Assembly (NCBI RefSeq): GCF_900187995.1
Contig: NZ_FZNZ01000004.1
Coordinates: 62,001 to 126,000 of the forward strand
DNA from: Prevotella jejuni
GTDB taxonomy: Bacteria; Bacteroidota; Bacteroidia; Bacteroidales; Bacteroidaceae
Length of the DNA: 64,000 nt
Direction: 5' to 3'
The notes under the pieces were generated by a model. It was given only the letters and a program-made list of their open reading frames with translations, had not been told where the DNA came from and did no database searches. Of the stretch, positions 17,382 through 25,812 are shown piece by piece (the stretch's first letter is position 1; every line of letters begins with the position of its first letter). A program made the translations under genes and the position numbers.

Positions 17382-17876
17382 TTATTTCTTAAGAAGTCTG
17401 ATACCAACGTCACTAATTCCTGGGACGGACTCACGGCTCATGATATGATGTATTGTGACATGCAACGAATCGTTGCGATTGAGCTGGAAGGAAGTGATAG
17501 GCTGACGTATCTCAGTGCTTGTGATACCTTTCTGACCAACCAAAGTACCCTTGTCGTTGACAATCTCGCAGTTAACAGTATCGTTATATGTTCTCTCTTG
17601 TTTCTTACGTTGCTTGAAGTAGATAACCTTCCGTTCAATAATCATACTTATATTGCGGTAAGGATAAGTTCGTGCAGCACGTAGACAAAGGTCTAACTGG
17701 TAGTTACCCTCCCATTGTCGAGGAATATCAAAAGTAAGTGTGTCATTGCGCAACCATCCCTGTAGCGACACACCTCTGTATTGGTCGTAGGTGCGTGGGT
17801 CGTTACATGAAGTAGTACTCATGATGGTAATCATGAGTACTATTATATATAATAAGGTGGAAACCTTATGTTTCAT
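17382..17876 (-). CDS. gldH: Gliding-motility lipoprotein GldH
   Basis: Lipoprotein of 164 residues with lipobox TTSC and lipidated Cys24. The mature part matches GldH in size and order: a DQYRGVSLQGWLRNDTLTF opening, beta-rich middle (NYQLDLCLRAARTYPYRNI) and the late segment SFQLNRNDSLHVTIHHIM. GldH is needed for gliding in Flavobacterium and belongs to the gld gene set often kept in non-gliding Bacteroidetes with type IX secretion; its exact role is not known. It is the last gene of a minus-strand cluster, 20 bases after ricT. Two perfect hairpins lie inside its first 21 codons (see separate entry). Confidence 0.88.
   Translation of the reverse strand: MKHKVSTLLYIIVLMITIMSTTSCNDPRTYDQYRGVSLQGWLRNDTLTFDIPRQWEGNYQLDLCLRAARTYPYRNISMIIERKVIYFKQRKKQERTYNDTVNCEIVNDKGTLVGQKGITSTEIRQPITSFQLNRNDSLHVTIHHIMSRESVPGISDVGIRLLKK
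17814..17869 (-). promoter_or_regulatory. Two adjacent perfect stem-loops in the first codons of gldH
   Basis: Hairpin 1: ATAAGGT (17852-17858) / ACCTTAT (17863-17869), a 7-bp stem with GGAA loop on the plus strand, at coding bases 8-25. Hairpin 2: AGTACTCATGAT (17814-17825) / ATCATGAGTACT (17830-17841), a 12-bp perfect stem with a 4-base loop, at coding bases 36-63. Both lie in the signal-peptide codons and could slow or gate translation after ricT. Confidence 0.6.
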
Positions 17877-17896
17877 TCTTGTGTTCTTTCCGTTTG

Positions 17897-19225
17897 CTAA
17901 GGCTGTCTGCCTTCATTTCTATTGTTCTGTGGTTCACCTTCGTTCTGTTGCTGAGCAGGGCGAGGACCGTTATAAGGGCGTCGATTACTATTCTGTGGGC
18001 GACGGTTGTCGTTCTGTGGACGTCTGTTGTCATTCTGCTGACGGCCGTTATCCTGTCCATCCCGCTGGTTACGACGGTTTTCACGTTGTGGTCTACCCCC
18101 TTGTTGACCGTTGTTATTGCGCGATTGGTTGTTCTTCTTGCGCTTCTTAGCCTTGTCGAATCGACTGAGATCAGCACCTGCAAGGAGGTCGACAGGCTTC
18201 TTCGTCGGTTTGGCCTTACCATCTTCAAGTAGCGATAGAGGCTTTTCACCACGTCGGTTCAGTTCGATAATCTCCTTAGCACGCTCCGCACTGATGGTCT
18301 CGAGGTTTGCTGCAAGGTTCTTATCAGTAGAGTAGGTGCATAGACCATTGAGTATGTCAGTCTTAAAGAGATGGTATTCACCATCCATAGTCTCCAATAT
18401 CACCTCCTTACTTGGTAGTTTCCTGCCAGCCTCCATGTAGTCGTCAACCTCATAGTTAAGGCAACATTTCAATTTAGCACACATTCCCGCCAGTTTAGTA
18501 GGGTTGAGTGAGATATCTTGAATACGTGCAGCAGTGGTAGAGACACTTGAGAAATTCTTCATCCAAGTAGCACAACAAAGTTCACGACCACAAGGTCCTG
18601 TACCTCCGATGCGGCCTGCCTCCTGTCGTGCTCCAATCTGTTTCATTTCAATTCGTACGTGGAAGGCAGCAGCAAGGTCCTTGATAAGCTGGCGGAAGTC
18701 GACACGTTCGTCAGCAATATAGTAGAAAATAGCTTTGTTCCCATCGCCCTGATACTCTACGTCACCAATCTTCATCTTCAGACCTAAGCCTTTTGCAATC
18801 TGTCGACTCTCAATCATTGTGGCGTGCTCACGTGCTTTAGCCTCATGATACTTCTGCATATCAACCTCTTTAGCAAGGCGATAGACACGCTTGATGTCGT
18901 CAGGTGACTTCACTGTCGACGATTTCTTAATTTGCAGTTTGACGAGTCTTCCTGTCAGCGTAACGACTCCTATGTCATGTCCAGGGTTAGCTTCAACAGC
19001 CACGATGTCACCCTTCTTCAAGTCAAGGTTGTTGACATTGTGGTAGTAACCCTTACGAGTATTCTTAAATTGAACCTCAACAAGGTCGGTTGTCTGGTTG
19101 TTGCCAGGCACGTCAGCCAGCCAGTCGAAGGTGTTCAGCTGGTGGTTTTGTCTGCCACACCCTTTGTGGCATAAACCTCGGTCACACCCATGCCAGACCT
19201 TGAATTTCATATCTTTGTAATCCAT
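17897..19225 (-). CDS. ricT: RicT/YaaT-like PSP1-domain protein with disordered Arg/Asn tail
   Basis: PSP1-domain protein of the RicT (YaaT) family; in Bacillus RicT binds iron-sulfur clusters with RicA and RicF and affects RNase Y-dependent mRNA maturation. From the Met at 19225 the protein has 442 residues. The N-terminal Cys cluster is CDRGLCHKGCGRQ (about 14-25), the PSP1 core spans about 48-200, and the family Cys pairs are C212, C217-C218, C249 and C254-C255. From about 360 a Lys/Arg/Asn/Gln-rich tail includes 7-residue repeats RRPQNDN, RRPQNDN, RRPQNSN. The open frame runs further upstream (to 19336), but residues before MDYKDMKFKV look non-conserved. It lies 164 bases after holB and 20 before gldH. 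Confidence 0.88.
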   Translation of the reverse strand: MDYKDMKFKVWHGCDRGLCHKGCGRQNHQLNTFDWLADVPGNNQTTDLVEVQFKNTRKGYYHNVNNLDLKKGDIVAVEANPGHDIGVVTLTGRLVKLQIKKSSTVKSPDDIKRVYRLAKEVDMQKYHEAKAREHATMIESRQIAKGLGLKMKIGDVEYQGDGNKAIFYYIADERVDFRQLIKDLAAAFHVRIEMKQIGARQEAGRIGGTGPCGRELCCATWMKNFSSVSTTAARIQDISLNPTKLAGMCAKLKCCLNYEVDDYMEAGRKLPSKEVILETMDGEYHLFKTDILNGLCTYSTDKNLAANLETISAERAKEIIELNRRGEKPLSLLEDGKAKPTKKPVDLLAGADLSRFDKAKKRKKNNQSRNNNGQQGGRPQRENRRNQRDGQDNGRQQNDNRRPQNDNRRPQNSNRRPYNGPRPAQQQNEGEPQNNRNEGRQP

Positions 19226-19344
19226 TGATTGTTTCTTTTTGTTTATATATATATTGGAAGCCTCCATGTTGACCTCTGATAGAGAGGGATGGTAGGCTGT
19301 GATAAGCAATGATAAATTATATTGTACAGCTTTCAAGCATATAA

Positions 19345-19395
19345 CTTGTCAACTTGTCCACCTGTCAACTCGTCTACTTGTCAACTCGTCTACTT
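19345..19395. repeat. 16-bp tandem repeat at the 3' end of holB
   Basis: Three and a half copies of a 16-bp unit on the plus strand: acttgtcaacttgtcc, acctgtcaactcgtct, acttgtcaactcgtct, acttcttcaac. On the coding strand it begins at the holB stop codon (19390-19392) and extends into the holB-ricT spacer. The function is unknown. Confidence 0.75.
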
Positions 19396-20529
19396 CTTCA
19401 ACAACAACACAATGAGTTTCAGAGCCATGTCATAAAAGACAATCTTAGCGTTTGCATTCTGTCCAATATCACGATTGGCACGTTGGAAGAGTTCGTTGAT
19501 TTCAATGACGTTAGCCTCGTTGATGAATCGAGCAAAGTTCTTTGCAAAGTTCTCCTCCTCCAGTGTCATGTAGTTAAGTTCAGGAGTTCGGAAGTTAAAC
19601 ATGAAGTTCTCACGCACTTGATGTTGGAAGTAAGTGAGCATACGACGTTCTTTCTCTCGTCCATAACCAGCCACAACCTCACTCCAACGCTTGAGGTCTT
19701 TTACGTTACGGAGGTAACATAGGCGCATAAGCATCTGAAACATGTTATGGAACTCACGGTTTTCATTACCAGCGTCCAGTGATTCCAATGCTTTCAACCA
19801 ACTACCATTTGCAATGCGGGCAATGCGGTGAGCTGCATCAGCATCAATACCCCTCTTGTCGACGAGGGCGTTTTCTATTGCTTTGTCTTCTATCCGTTTC
19901 ACATCAATACGCTGTGTACGACTGACGATAGTCTCGAGTAGCTTCTCTGGTTCCTCGCATACCATGAGGAAGACTGTGCCCTGTGGTGGTTCCTCCAACA
20001 GCTTCAATAGTTTGTTAGCTGAGGTGAGGTTCATTCGCTCTGGCAGCCAGATGATAGACACCTTATAGCCTCCCTGACTTGATTTCAACGCCAAGACACG
20101 TGACAGTTCGTCGCTCTCAGCACCCGTGATGATAGCCTGTTGTGTGGTAGCCCCCATCTGACTCATCCATTGATTCATGGTGAAGTAAGTCCCTTGCATG
20201 ATGAGTCCGTGCCATTCCTTCGCAAAGTCAGTACTTACGGGTTGGTGTTCACTACTCATGCTTGGCAGTTTGATGGTAGGATAAGAGAAATGAAGGTCAG
20301 GATGTTCCCAGTTGCGAAGCATGGCACGAGCATTAGACACGGATGGAGATGATTCTCCATTCGTCTCATCACCAGCGAGCAAATAACAGGCAAAAGCCAT
20401 TGCAAGCGCCATCTTACCCGCTCCATGAGGACCGCAGAAGAGTAAGGCATGAGGCAGACGGTCTTCTTTAACCATCTGAATAAGCCGTTCCTTAACTGCT
20501 TCTTGTCCTATAACTTCTGAAAAGTCCAT
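19390..20529 (-). CDS. holB: DNA polymerase III delta'-type clamp-loader subunit
   Basis: AAA+ clamp-loader protein, 379 residues, related to DnaX and HolB. The N-terminus MDFSEVIGQEAVKERLIQMV and LPHALLFCGPHGAGKMALA (residues 25-43) give the family signature with a P-loop of the GxxGxGK type (33-39). VSIIWLPERMNLTSANKLLKLLEEPP (in two halves around 155-180) is the Walker-B/sensor-1 region typical of delta'. The C-terminal half is helical, as in clamp-loader collar domains. A usable P-loop differs from E. coli delta', which does not bind ATP. It follows metF by 18 bases. The 16-bp tandem repeat begins at its stop codon. Confidence 0.9.
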   Translation of the reverse strand: MDFSEVIGQEAVKERLIQMVKEDRLPHALLFCGPHGAGKMALAMAFACYLLAGDETNGESSPSVSNARAMLRNWEHPDLHFSYPTIKLPSMSSEHQPVSTDFAKEWHGLIMQGTYFTMNQWMSQMGATTQQAIITGAESDELSRVLALKSSQGGYKVSIIWLPERMNLTSANKLLKLLEEPPQGTVFLMVCEEPEKLLETIVSRTQRIDVKRIEDKAIENALVDKRGIDADAAHRIARIANGSWLKALESLDAGNENREFHNMFQMLMRLCYLRNVKDLKRWSEVVAGYGREKERRMLTYFQHQVRENFMFNFRTPELNYMTLEEENFAKNFARFINEANVIEINELFQRANRDIGQNANAKIVFYDMALKLIVLLLKK

Positions 20530-20547
20530 CTTCTCTTGTATTCTTAT

Positions 20548-21549
20548 TTATTTGCTGTTCTGTTGTAGAAGACCACTCTCTACTATTCGCTTCATCACCT
20601 CGTGCACACTGCTTACAGCCGATACGGTATAGAAATGTACGTTGTTGAAACCATGCGCATAAAGGTCTTTTACCTGTCTCACGGCCCATTCAATACCTAA
20701 CAGGCGTGCCTCCTCATCCGTCTTACACAGCAAAGCCAACCCAGCAAGCTCTTCTGGGATGTCACAGTGGAATGTCTTTGGTACGACATGCAGCTGAGAC
20801 AGCTTTGCAAACGGCTTAATTCCCGGTATGATAGGGATGGTAACACCCATCTTACGAGCCTGATCAACGAAATTATAGAACTTCTCATTATCGTAGAAAA
20901 GCTGTGTTACGGCAAAAGTAGCACCAAGGTCCTGTTTCTGTTTGAGGTATCGTAGGTCCTGTTCGAGGTTCGGTGCCTCCTCATGTTTCTCTGGATAGCA
21001 TGCTACACCATATACGAAAGGCTTACCAGGATGTTTCATTGTAGAACCATCAGTGAATATTCCTTCGTTGAAGCTGTTCACCTGTTCAATCAGTTCTGTT
21101 GTATGACTATGCCCGCCCTCGGTCGGTGTGAAGAAGCGGTCTTCACGTGCTTTATCACCACGCAGGAGCATAAGGTTTTCAATACCCAAGAACTGCAAGT
21201 CGAGTAGTTCGTACTCAATATCCTCCTTTGTAGCGCCTGAGCATATCACATGAGGGATGACAGGAATGCCATACCTCTGCTGAATAGCAGCTGCGATAGC
21301 CACTGTCCCCGGGCGACGACGTACACTCTGGCGTTCCAGCAGACCGTCTTCACGTTCGTGATAGACAAACTCACTGTGGTGAGTAGTGATGTTTATGAAG
21401 CTCGGATTAAACTCCTTGAGCTGGTCAATATTGCGAAAGAGAGACGCTGTTCCACTACCTTTCAAAGGGGGAAGAACCTCAAATGAGAAATGTTTCTCGC
21501 CCGTCTCGTCATTTAGTATTTGCTTTATATATGTTATGTTGTTGTCCAT
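20548..21549 (-). CDS. metF: 5,10-Methylenetetrahydrofolate reductase MetF
   Basis: FAD-dependent reductase that makes 5-methyltetrahydrofolate for methionine synthesis. The 333-residue TIM-barrel has the FSFEVLPPLKG N-terminal strand with the catalytic glutamate (residue 24), NITTHHSE, IPVIPHVICSGATKEDI (about 95-111), LMLLRGDK and GATFAVTQLFYDNEKF. The length is slightly above the usual 290-310. The start is supported by the TAACTTTG box whose end lies seven bases upstream, so the message is nearly leaderless. It is the first gene of the metF-holB-ricT-gldH run; nothing links the four functionally beyond shared transcription. Confidence 0.96.
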   Translation of the reverse strand: MDNNITYIKQILNDETGEKHFSFEVLPPLKGSGTASLFRNIDQLKEFNPSFINITTHHSEFVYHEREDGLLERQSVRRRPGTVAIAAAIQQRYGIPVIPHVICSGATKEDIEYELLDLQFLGIENLMLLRGDKAREDRFFTPTEGGHSHTTELIEQVNSFNEGIFTDGSTMKHPGKPFVYGVACYPEKHEEAPNLEQDLRYLKQKQDLGATFAVTQLFYDNEKFYNFVDQARKMGVTIPIIPGIKPFAKLSQLHVVPKTFHCDIPEELAGLALLCKTDEEARLLGIEWAVRQVKDLYAHGFNNVHFYTVSAVSSVHEVMKRIVESGLLQQNSK

Positions 21550-21556
21550 TTGGCTA

Positions 21557-21564
21557 CAAAGTTA
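21557..21564 (-). promoter_or_regulatory. metF -7 promoter box (TAACTTTG)
   Basis: Minus-strand TAACTTTG ending seven bases before the metF ATG. No clear -33 TTG is seen at the expected distance. Confidence 0.6.
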
Positions 21565-21766
21565 GTAAATAATTGTGAGAAAAGGGGCAGGTTTGGATAA
21601 GTAAAACACTTAAAGAGTAAAAAAGTAAAAGCCTATTTGTACTTCTAAAAGTAGCTCTCTATGTAAGGGAAAAACGTGCTTCAAGTGTATTAATAAGTAG
21701 ATGCTTCTTCCCAAAGAGGGGTATAAAGCAGGACGAATGAGTATTATTTAGAATTACTACTAATAT

Positions 21767-23044
21767 ATGAAAAGAGTTTTTATGGCAATTCTTGCCTTAG
21801 CAATGGCCGTAAATATGATGGCCGGAGACTTTGTGAAAGTAAAGAACGGACGCTTTATCCGTGGTGGAAAACCCTACTATTACGTGGGAGCTAACTTCTG
21901 GTATGGGGCCATACTTGGCTCTGAAGGACCGGGGGGCGACCGTGTGCGCCTTTGTCGGGAGCTTGATGAGCTACAGCGTTTAGGCATAGATAACCTCCGC
22001 ATCTTGGTGGGTGCGGATGGTCTGCCGGGTGTTGAAGATAAGGTTGAACCTGTCTTACAGCCTCGTCCGGGGGTGTATAACGACTCTATCCTCGCTGGGC
22101 TTGATTATCTCTTGACGGAGATGAGCAAGCGAAAGATGGTTGCTGTACTTTATCTCACCAACTCTTGGGAGTGGAGTGGAGGCTATGGTGCTTATTTGGA
22201 GTGGGCTGATGAGGGACCAGCTTTGATACCACGTAGGGACGGCTATGGTGCTTACACAAAGTTTGCCAGTAAGTTTGCTGCTAATCAGAAGGCTCATTTG
22301 ATGTTCTATGACCATATCCGCTTCATCCTTAGCCGTACTAATAGATACTCTGGAATGAAGTATGTCGACGACCCAACCATCATGTCTTGGCAGATATGTA
22401 ACGAGCCTCGTGCCTTCTCAAAGGAAGCTTTACCAGAGTTTGAGAAGTGGCTCTCAGAGGCTACAGCACTTGTTCGCAGTCTGGATAAGAACCATCTTAT
22501 CAGTCTTGGAAGCGAAGGTGCCTTCGGTTGTGAGCGTGATTATGGTTGCTTTGAGCGTATCTGTGCTGACAAGAACGTCGACTACTGTAATATTCACATC
22601 TGGCCGTATAACTGGCAATGGGCAAGAAAGACACATCTGAAGGAGGATCTCAAGGCAAGTTTTAAGCAGACACAAGATTATATCGACAGCCATCTTGCCA
22701 TCTGCAAGCGCCTTAATAAGCCCCTTGTACTTGAAGAGTTCGGTTATCCTCGGGACGGTTTTTCGTTCTCATTGAAGAGTTCGACGAAGGCTCGCGATGC
22801 TTATTACAAGTATGTTATGGACGCTGTTGCAGAGAATGCAGTGCATGGTGGACTCCTTGTTGCCTGCAATTTCTGGGGTTGGGGAGGTTATGCAAAGCCT
22901 CGACATGAGCGTTGGCAGGCAGGAGATGACTTCACTTGCGACCCAGCACACGAACCACAAGGGTTTTATAGTGTGTTTGCATCAGACAAGTCTACCTTGA
23001 AGATTATTCAAAAACATACGAAACGTATGTCTGAAATCAAATAG
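21767..23044 (+). CDS. GH5 family glycoside hydrolase, probable beta-mannanase
   Basis: Secreted (beta/alpha)8 hydrolase of 425 residues with a signal peptide (1-19, ending MMAG). The GH5 signature is complete: NLRIL near residue 77, acid/base WQICNEP (E213), HIWPYNWQW (H277) and nucleophile VLEEFGYP (E324). The set of motifs and the late CNFWGWGGYAKPRHERW resemble GH5 subfamily 7 beta-mannanases. No carbohydrate-binding module or SusCD pair is adjacent. The next gene on the same strand, 556 bases away with its own promoter, is mannose-6-phosphate isomerase, which fits mannan use. Substrate is inferred from family resemblance only. Confidence 0.88.
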   Translation: MKRVFMAILALAMAVNMMAGDFVKVKNGRFIRGGKPYYYVGANFWYGAILGSEGPGGDRVRLCRELDELQRLGIDNLRILVGADGLPGVEDKVEPVLQPRPGVYNDSILAGLDYLLTEMSKRKMVAVLYLTNSWEWSGGYGAYLEWADEGPALIPRRDGYGAYTKFASKFAANQKAHLMFYDHIRFILSRTNRYSGMKYVDDPTIMSWQICNEPRAFSKEALPEFEKWLSEATALVRSLDKNHLISLGSEGAFGCERDYGCFERICADKNVDYCNIHIWPYNWQWARKTHLKEDLKASFKQTQDYIDSHLAICKRLNKPLVLEEFGYPRDGFSFSLKSSTKARDAYYKYVMDAVAENAVHGGLLVACNFWGWGGYAKPRHERWQAGDDFTCDPAHEPQGFYSVFASDKSTLKIIQKHTKRMSEIK

Positions 23045-23167
23045 TTTGGATTGTTTGAGAACTATTTTTAGTCAATAAACGATGGTATTCTTGTCGTTAA
23101 AGAATGCTTAGTTATATTATCATCAGGCTTTGATAGCGTTGCCGTCAATGCTCGATAGAAGGGATAG

Positions 23168-23203
23168 AGGTGCTTAATTGAGATTCAGTTAGGCACCTTT
23201 TTT
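23168..23203 (+). terminator. Terminator after the GH5 gene
   Basis: Stem AGGTGC (23168-23173) / GCACCT (23193-23198) with TTAATTGA-type loop sequence, followed by a run of six T residues. Confidence 0.7.
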
Positions 23204-23226
23204 CATGCCCTCTTGTCTCTGGTCTG

Positions 23227-23317
23227 CGAATTATTATCATGAAGAAAAATATTTTTTATCGTGAAAGAAAATATTTTTTATCATGAAGAAAAATATTTTT
23301 CTTCGTGAAAATAATTT
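23227..23317. repeat. AT-rich 22-bp-phased palindromic element, copy 2
   Basis: CRTG boxes start at 23238 (CATG), 23260 (CGTG), 23282 (CATG) and 23304 (CGTG), exactly 22 bp apart. Each box is followed by AA and an AATATTT-type palindrome. The ends are cgaattatta and the inverse AATAATTT. Confidence 0.9.
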
Positions 23318-23499
23318 ATACCCGACGGTTTTTCGCTATCTATCATACCGATAGCAAGTAGAGTATCTCTGGTCTTTAATGCGTGTAAAAACGAGCTTTA
23401 CACTACTTGATAGACGTGTGGAAGGGTCTTGACATTTAGTTACTGATATTAAGCAATTGCCTACTTAAAGACGTACACTTGTCTTCTTTCAGTATAATC

Positions 23500-23531
23500 T
23501 TTGGTTATCTACGGAATAAAGTGTAACTTTG
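23500..23531 (+). promoter_or_regulatory. manA promoter
   Basis: TTTG at 23500-23503, 20-bp spacer, TAACTTTG at 23524-23531. It is a near-ideal Bacteroidetes promoter about 65 bases before the manA start codon. Confidence 0.75.
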
Positions 23532-23600
23532 CAGTACGAATGAAGGCCATGTGCAGGCCTCGTCATAAGGACGTTTGAAACATTAAAAAAGCAATAAAAA

Positions 23601-24563
23601 ATGGAAATGTTTAAGTTTAATCCTCTTTTGAAGTCTATCCTTTGGGGTGGAGAAAAGATAGTACCTTTCAAGCATCTGACTTCTGATCAGAAGCAGGTGG
23701 GCGAAAGCTGGGAAATTTCAGGTGTTAAGGACAACGAGAGTGTTGTCTCTAATGGCGAATATAAGGGCTGGACACTGAACAAACTTGTTGAGACTTTGAA
23801 GGATAAATTGGTGGGTAAGGAGAACTATGAACGCTTTGGTAATGAGTTCCCTCTGCTTGTTAAGTTCATTGATGCACGCGAGCAGCTTTCTATTCAGGTT
23901 CATCCAACGGACGAGCAGGCACAAGCACAGGGTTTAGGTCGTGGTAAGACAGAGATGTGGTATGTGATGGAAAGTGATGCTGATGCTTCTCTTCGTAGCG
24001 GTTTGAAGCAGCAGATTACCCCAGAACAATACAAGGAAATGGTTGAAAATGATACTATTACAGAGGCTTTGTCAGAATATCCTGTGAAGGAAGGCGATGT
24101 GTTCTTCTTGCCAGCAGGTCGTATCCACTCTATTGGTGCAGGCTGTTTCTTGGCAGAGATACAGGAGACAAGCGATGTAACCTACCGTATCTATGACTTC
24201 AAGCGTCAGGATGCAGCGGGCAATTATCGTCAGTTGCATACCAAGGAAGCTGCTGAGTGCATCGATTATACCGTCTATCCAGACTATCGCACACAGTATG
24301 AGGCACGTCAGAATGAGCCTGTAGAACTCGTTAGCTGTCCTTACTTCACCACTTCTGTCTATGACCTTATAGAGCCAATGACACTCGATTATAGTGATTT
24401 GGACTCTTTTGTCATCTTTGTTGGACTCAAGGGTGAGGGTGAGATTACTGATGCTGAGGGCAATACTATCTCATTCCGTGCAGGTGAGAGTGTACTCCTT
24501 CCAGCTACAACAACGGTTGTCAAGGTTTCAGGAACTATCAAATTCTTGGAGTCATACGTGTAA
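23601..24563 (+). CDS. manA: Class I mannose-6-phosphate isomerase
   Basis: Zinc cupin isomerase, 320 residues, interconverting mannose-6-phosphate and fructose-6-phosphate. Zinc ligands are visible in SIQVHPTDEQA (Gln and His, about 96-106), KTEMWYVME (Glu, about 117) and the later LPAGRIHSIGAG (His, about 178). The N-terminal LKSILWGGEKI and GESWEIS segments are typical of the short Bacteroidetes/Firmicutes form. It is monocistronic, with its own promoter and a strong bidirectional terminator after it. The product links mannose release, for example by the upstream mannanase, to glycolysis and GDP-mannose supply. Confidence 0.96.
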   Translation: MEMFKFNPLLKSILWGGEKIVPFKHLTSDQKQVGESWEISGVKDNESVVSNGEYKGWTLNKLVETLKDKLVGKENYERFGNEFPLLVKFIDAREQLSIQVHPTDEQAQAQGLGRGKTEMWYVMESDADASLRSGLKQQITPEQYKEMVENDTITEALSEYPVKEGDVFFLPAGRIHSIGAGCFLAEIQETSDVTYRIYDFKRQDAAGNYRQLHTKEAAECIDYTVYPDYRTQYEARQNEPVELVSCPYFTTSVYDLIEPMTLDYSDLDSFVIFVGLKGEGEITDAEGNTISFRAGESVLLPATTTVVKVSGTIKFLESYV

Positions 24564-24610
24564 TCAATGACGCAAGTAACGTTTCTGAAGCATCATCTGT
24601 GAGGTGATTA

Positions 24611-24661
24611 TAAAGAAAACGGCTCTCCTTCTCGAATGAAAAGGAGAGCCGTTTTCTTTAT
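24611..24661. terminator. Bidirectional terminator between manA and the AI-2E family gene
   Basis: Nearly perfect hairpin: AAAGAAAACGGCTCTCCTT (24612-24630) pairs with its inverse at about 24641-24660. The A-rich and T-rich flanks let it work for both convergent genes. Confidence 0.9.
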
Positions 24662-24679
24662 AACTAATGGATGATAAGT

Positions 24680-25804
24680 TTACTCTTTCGTCTCTTTTGC
24701 GTCCTCTGTGAGGGTCGATAGTACCTCTATCCCGTCTTTGTCGATATCCTTTGTTACGTATCGTTGCCAGTAAGCAATGATGAGTGTGGTGAGTGGAAGG
24801 GCTATGATAAGTCCGATAAAGCCCAAGAGAGCACCCCATACAGAGAGTGAGAGGAGTAGGATAGCAGGGTTAAGTCCCATGGCTTTACCCATTATCTTCG
24901 GTGTTATCACCATATCCATAAGGGCCTGTATGATGGCAAACACGGCCAAAGCCGACCCAAAGATAATCCAGAAATTCTGCCCTGTATCAGCCGCTTTGAG
25001 TAGTGCCAAGAATGCTGTTGGGACGAGGGCAAAGGTGTGAAGATAAGGTACAAGGTTGAGAATACCGATGAGTATGCCCAGTCCGATAGCCATTGGGAAA
25101 TCTATAATGGTGAAGCCAATACAGAAGAGTACTCCCATACAGAGTGATACCAGTCCTTGTCCACGGATGTAGTTATTGAGTTCTCGCTCTACGTCTTGTG
25201 CCAGTCCGGCCCAGAAAGGGCGTGCATTCTTAGGGAATATCTTAATCCAATTGTTAGTCAACACCTCATAATCGAGCAGAATAAAGAACATATACAGCAG
25301 CGTGATACATGAGGCAATGACGGAGAGAACGACACTCGCCGTCTGTCCTATTACTGAGAAGAGCTTCGGCATAGCGGTCCTGATGGTGTTTCTAAAGTCC
25401 GGACTCTTCAGGTATCGTTCGATTTCATATTGGTTCTCCTTAATCCACTGCTGCACCATTGTCGATACATTGTTAGTGTGAGTCGTCTCGTTTAGATAGC
25501 GATTGGCTATGTGCATGAATCGATCTACTTGGTCTATCATTGGCGGAACAATGAAATAGAAGATAGCAGCAAAGATGGCTATAACAAATAGTAGGGTGAC
25601 TATAATACTTAAAGCTCTGCCTGGTACGTGTAGTTTATACTGTACAAACTTAACAATTGGATAGAGGAGATAAGCTAATAACCATGCTATGAAGAAGGGT
25701 AGGAGTACCTCAGATAGTTCGTTGATGATAAATCCAACTGTTAGAACAGCAAGTACTATAAGTGCCCAACGGATGAACTTATCGAAAGTAATTGTTTGTC
25801 TCAT
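24680..25804 (-). CDS. AI-2E family (PerM/YdiK-like) membrane transporter
   Basis: Polytopic membrane protein of 374 residues from the Met at 25804 (MRQTITFDKFIRWALIVL), with about eight hydrophobic segments. Typical family stretches are VLLPFFIAWLLAYLLYPIV, IIDFPMAIGLGILIGILNLVPYLHTFALVP and PKIMGKAMGLNPAILLLSL (about 300-318). Members have been linked to autoinducer-2 export, sodium/proton antiport or unknown substrates, so no substrate is given. The open frame reaches 25858, but that start would overlap tdk by 46 bases; the chosen start leaves an 8-base gap. It is probably co-transcribed behind tdk. Confidence 0.88.
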   Translation of the reverse strand: MRQTITFDKFIRWALIVLAVLTVGFIINELSEVLLPFFIAWLLAYLLYPIVKFVQYKLHVPGRALSIIVTLLFVIAIFAAIFYFIVPPMIDQVDRFMHIANRYLNETTHTNNVSTMVQQWIKENQYEIERYLKSPDFRNTIRTAMPKLFSVIGQTASVVLSVIASCITLLYMFFILLDYEVLTNNWIKIFPKNARPFWAGLAQDVERELNNYIRGQGLVSLCMGVLFCIGFTIIDFPMAIGLGILIGILNLVPYLHTFALVPTAFLALLKAADTGQNFWIIFGSALAVFAIIQALMDMVITPKIMGKAMGLNPAILLLSLSVWGALLGFIGLIIALPLTTLIIAYWQRYVTKDIDKDGIEVLSTLTEDAKETKE

Positions 25805-25812
25805 AAGTCTTT

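Larger units (their letters stand above)
23045..23499. other. Intergenic region between mannanase and manA
   Basis: It contains the mannanase terminator (23168-23203) and a copy of the 22-bp-phased palindromic element (23227-23317). The rest, 23318-23499, shows no ORF, tRNA or repeat that I can support. Confidence 0.7.

Noticed and set aside
17343-17684. 113-residue plus-strand frame over gldH
   Set aside because: Lies antisense to gldH, which has a lipobox and family match.
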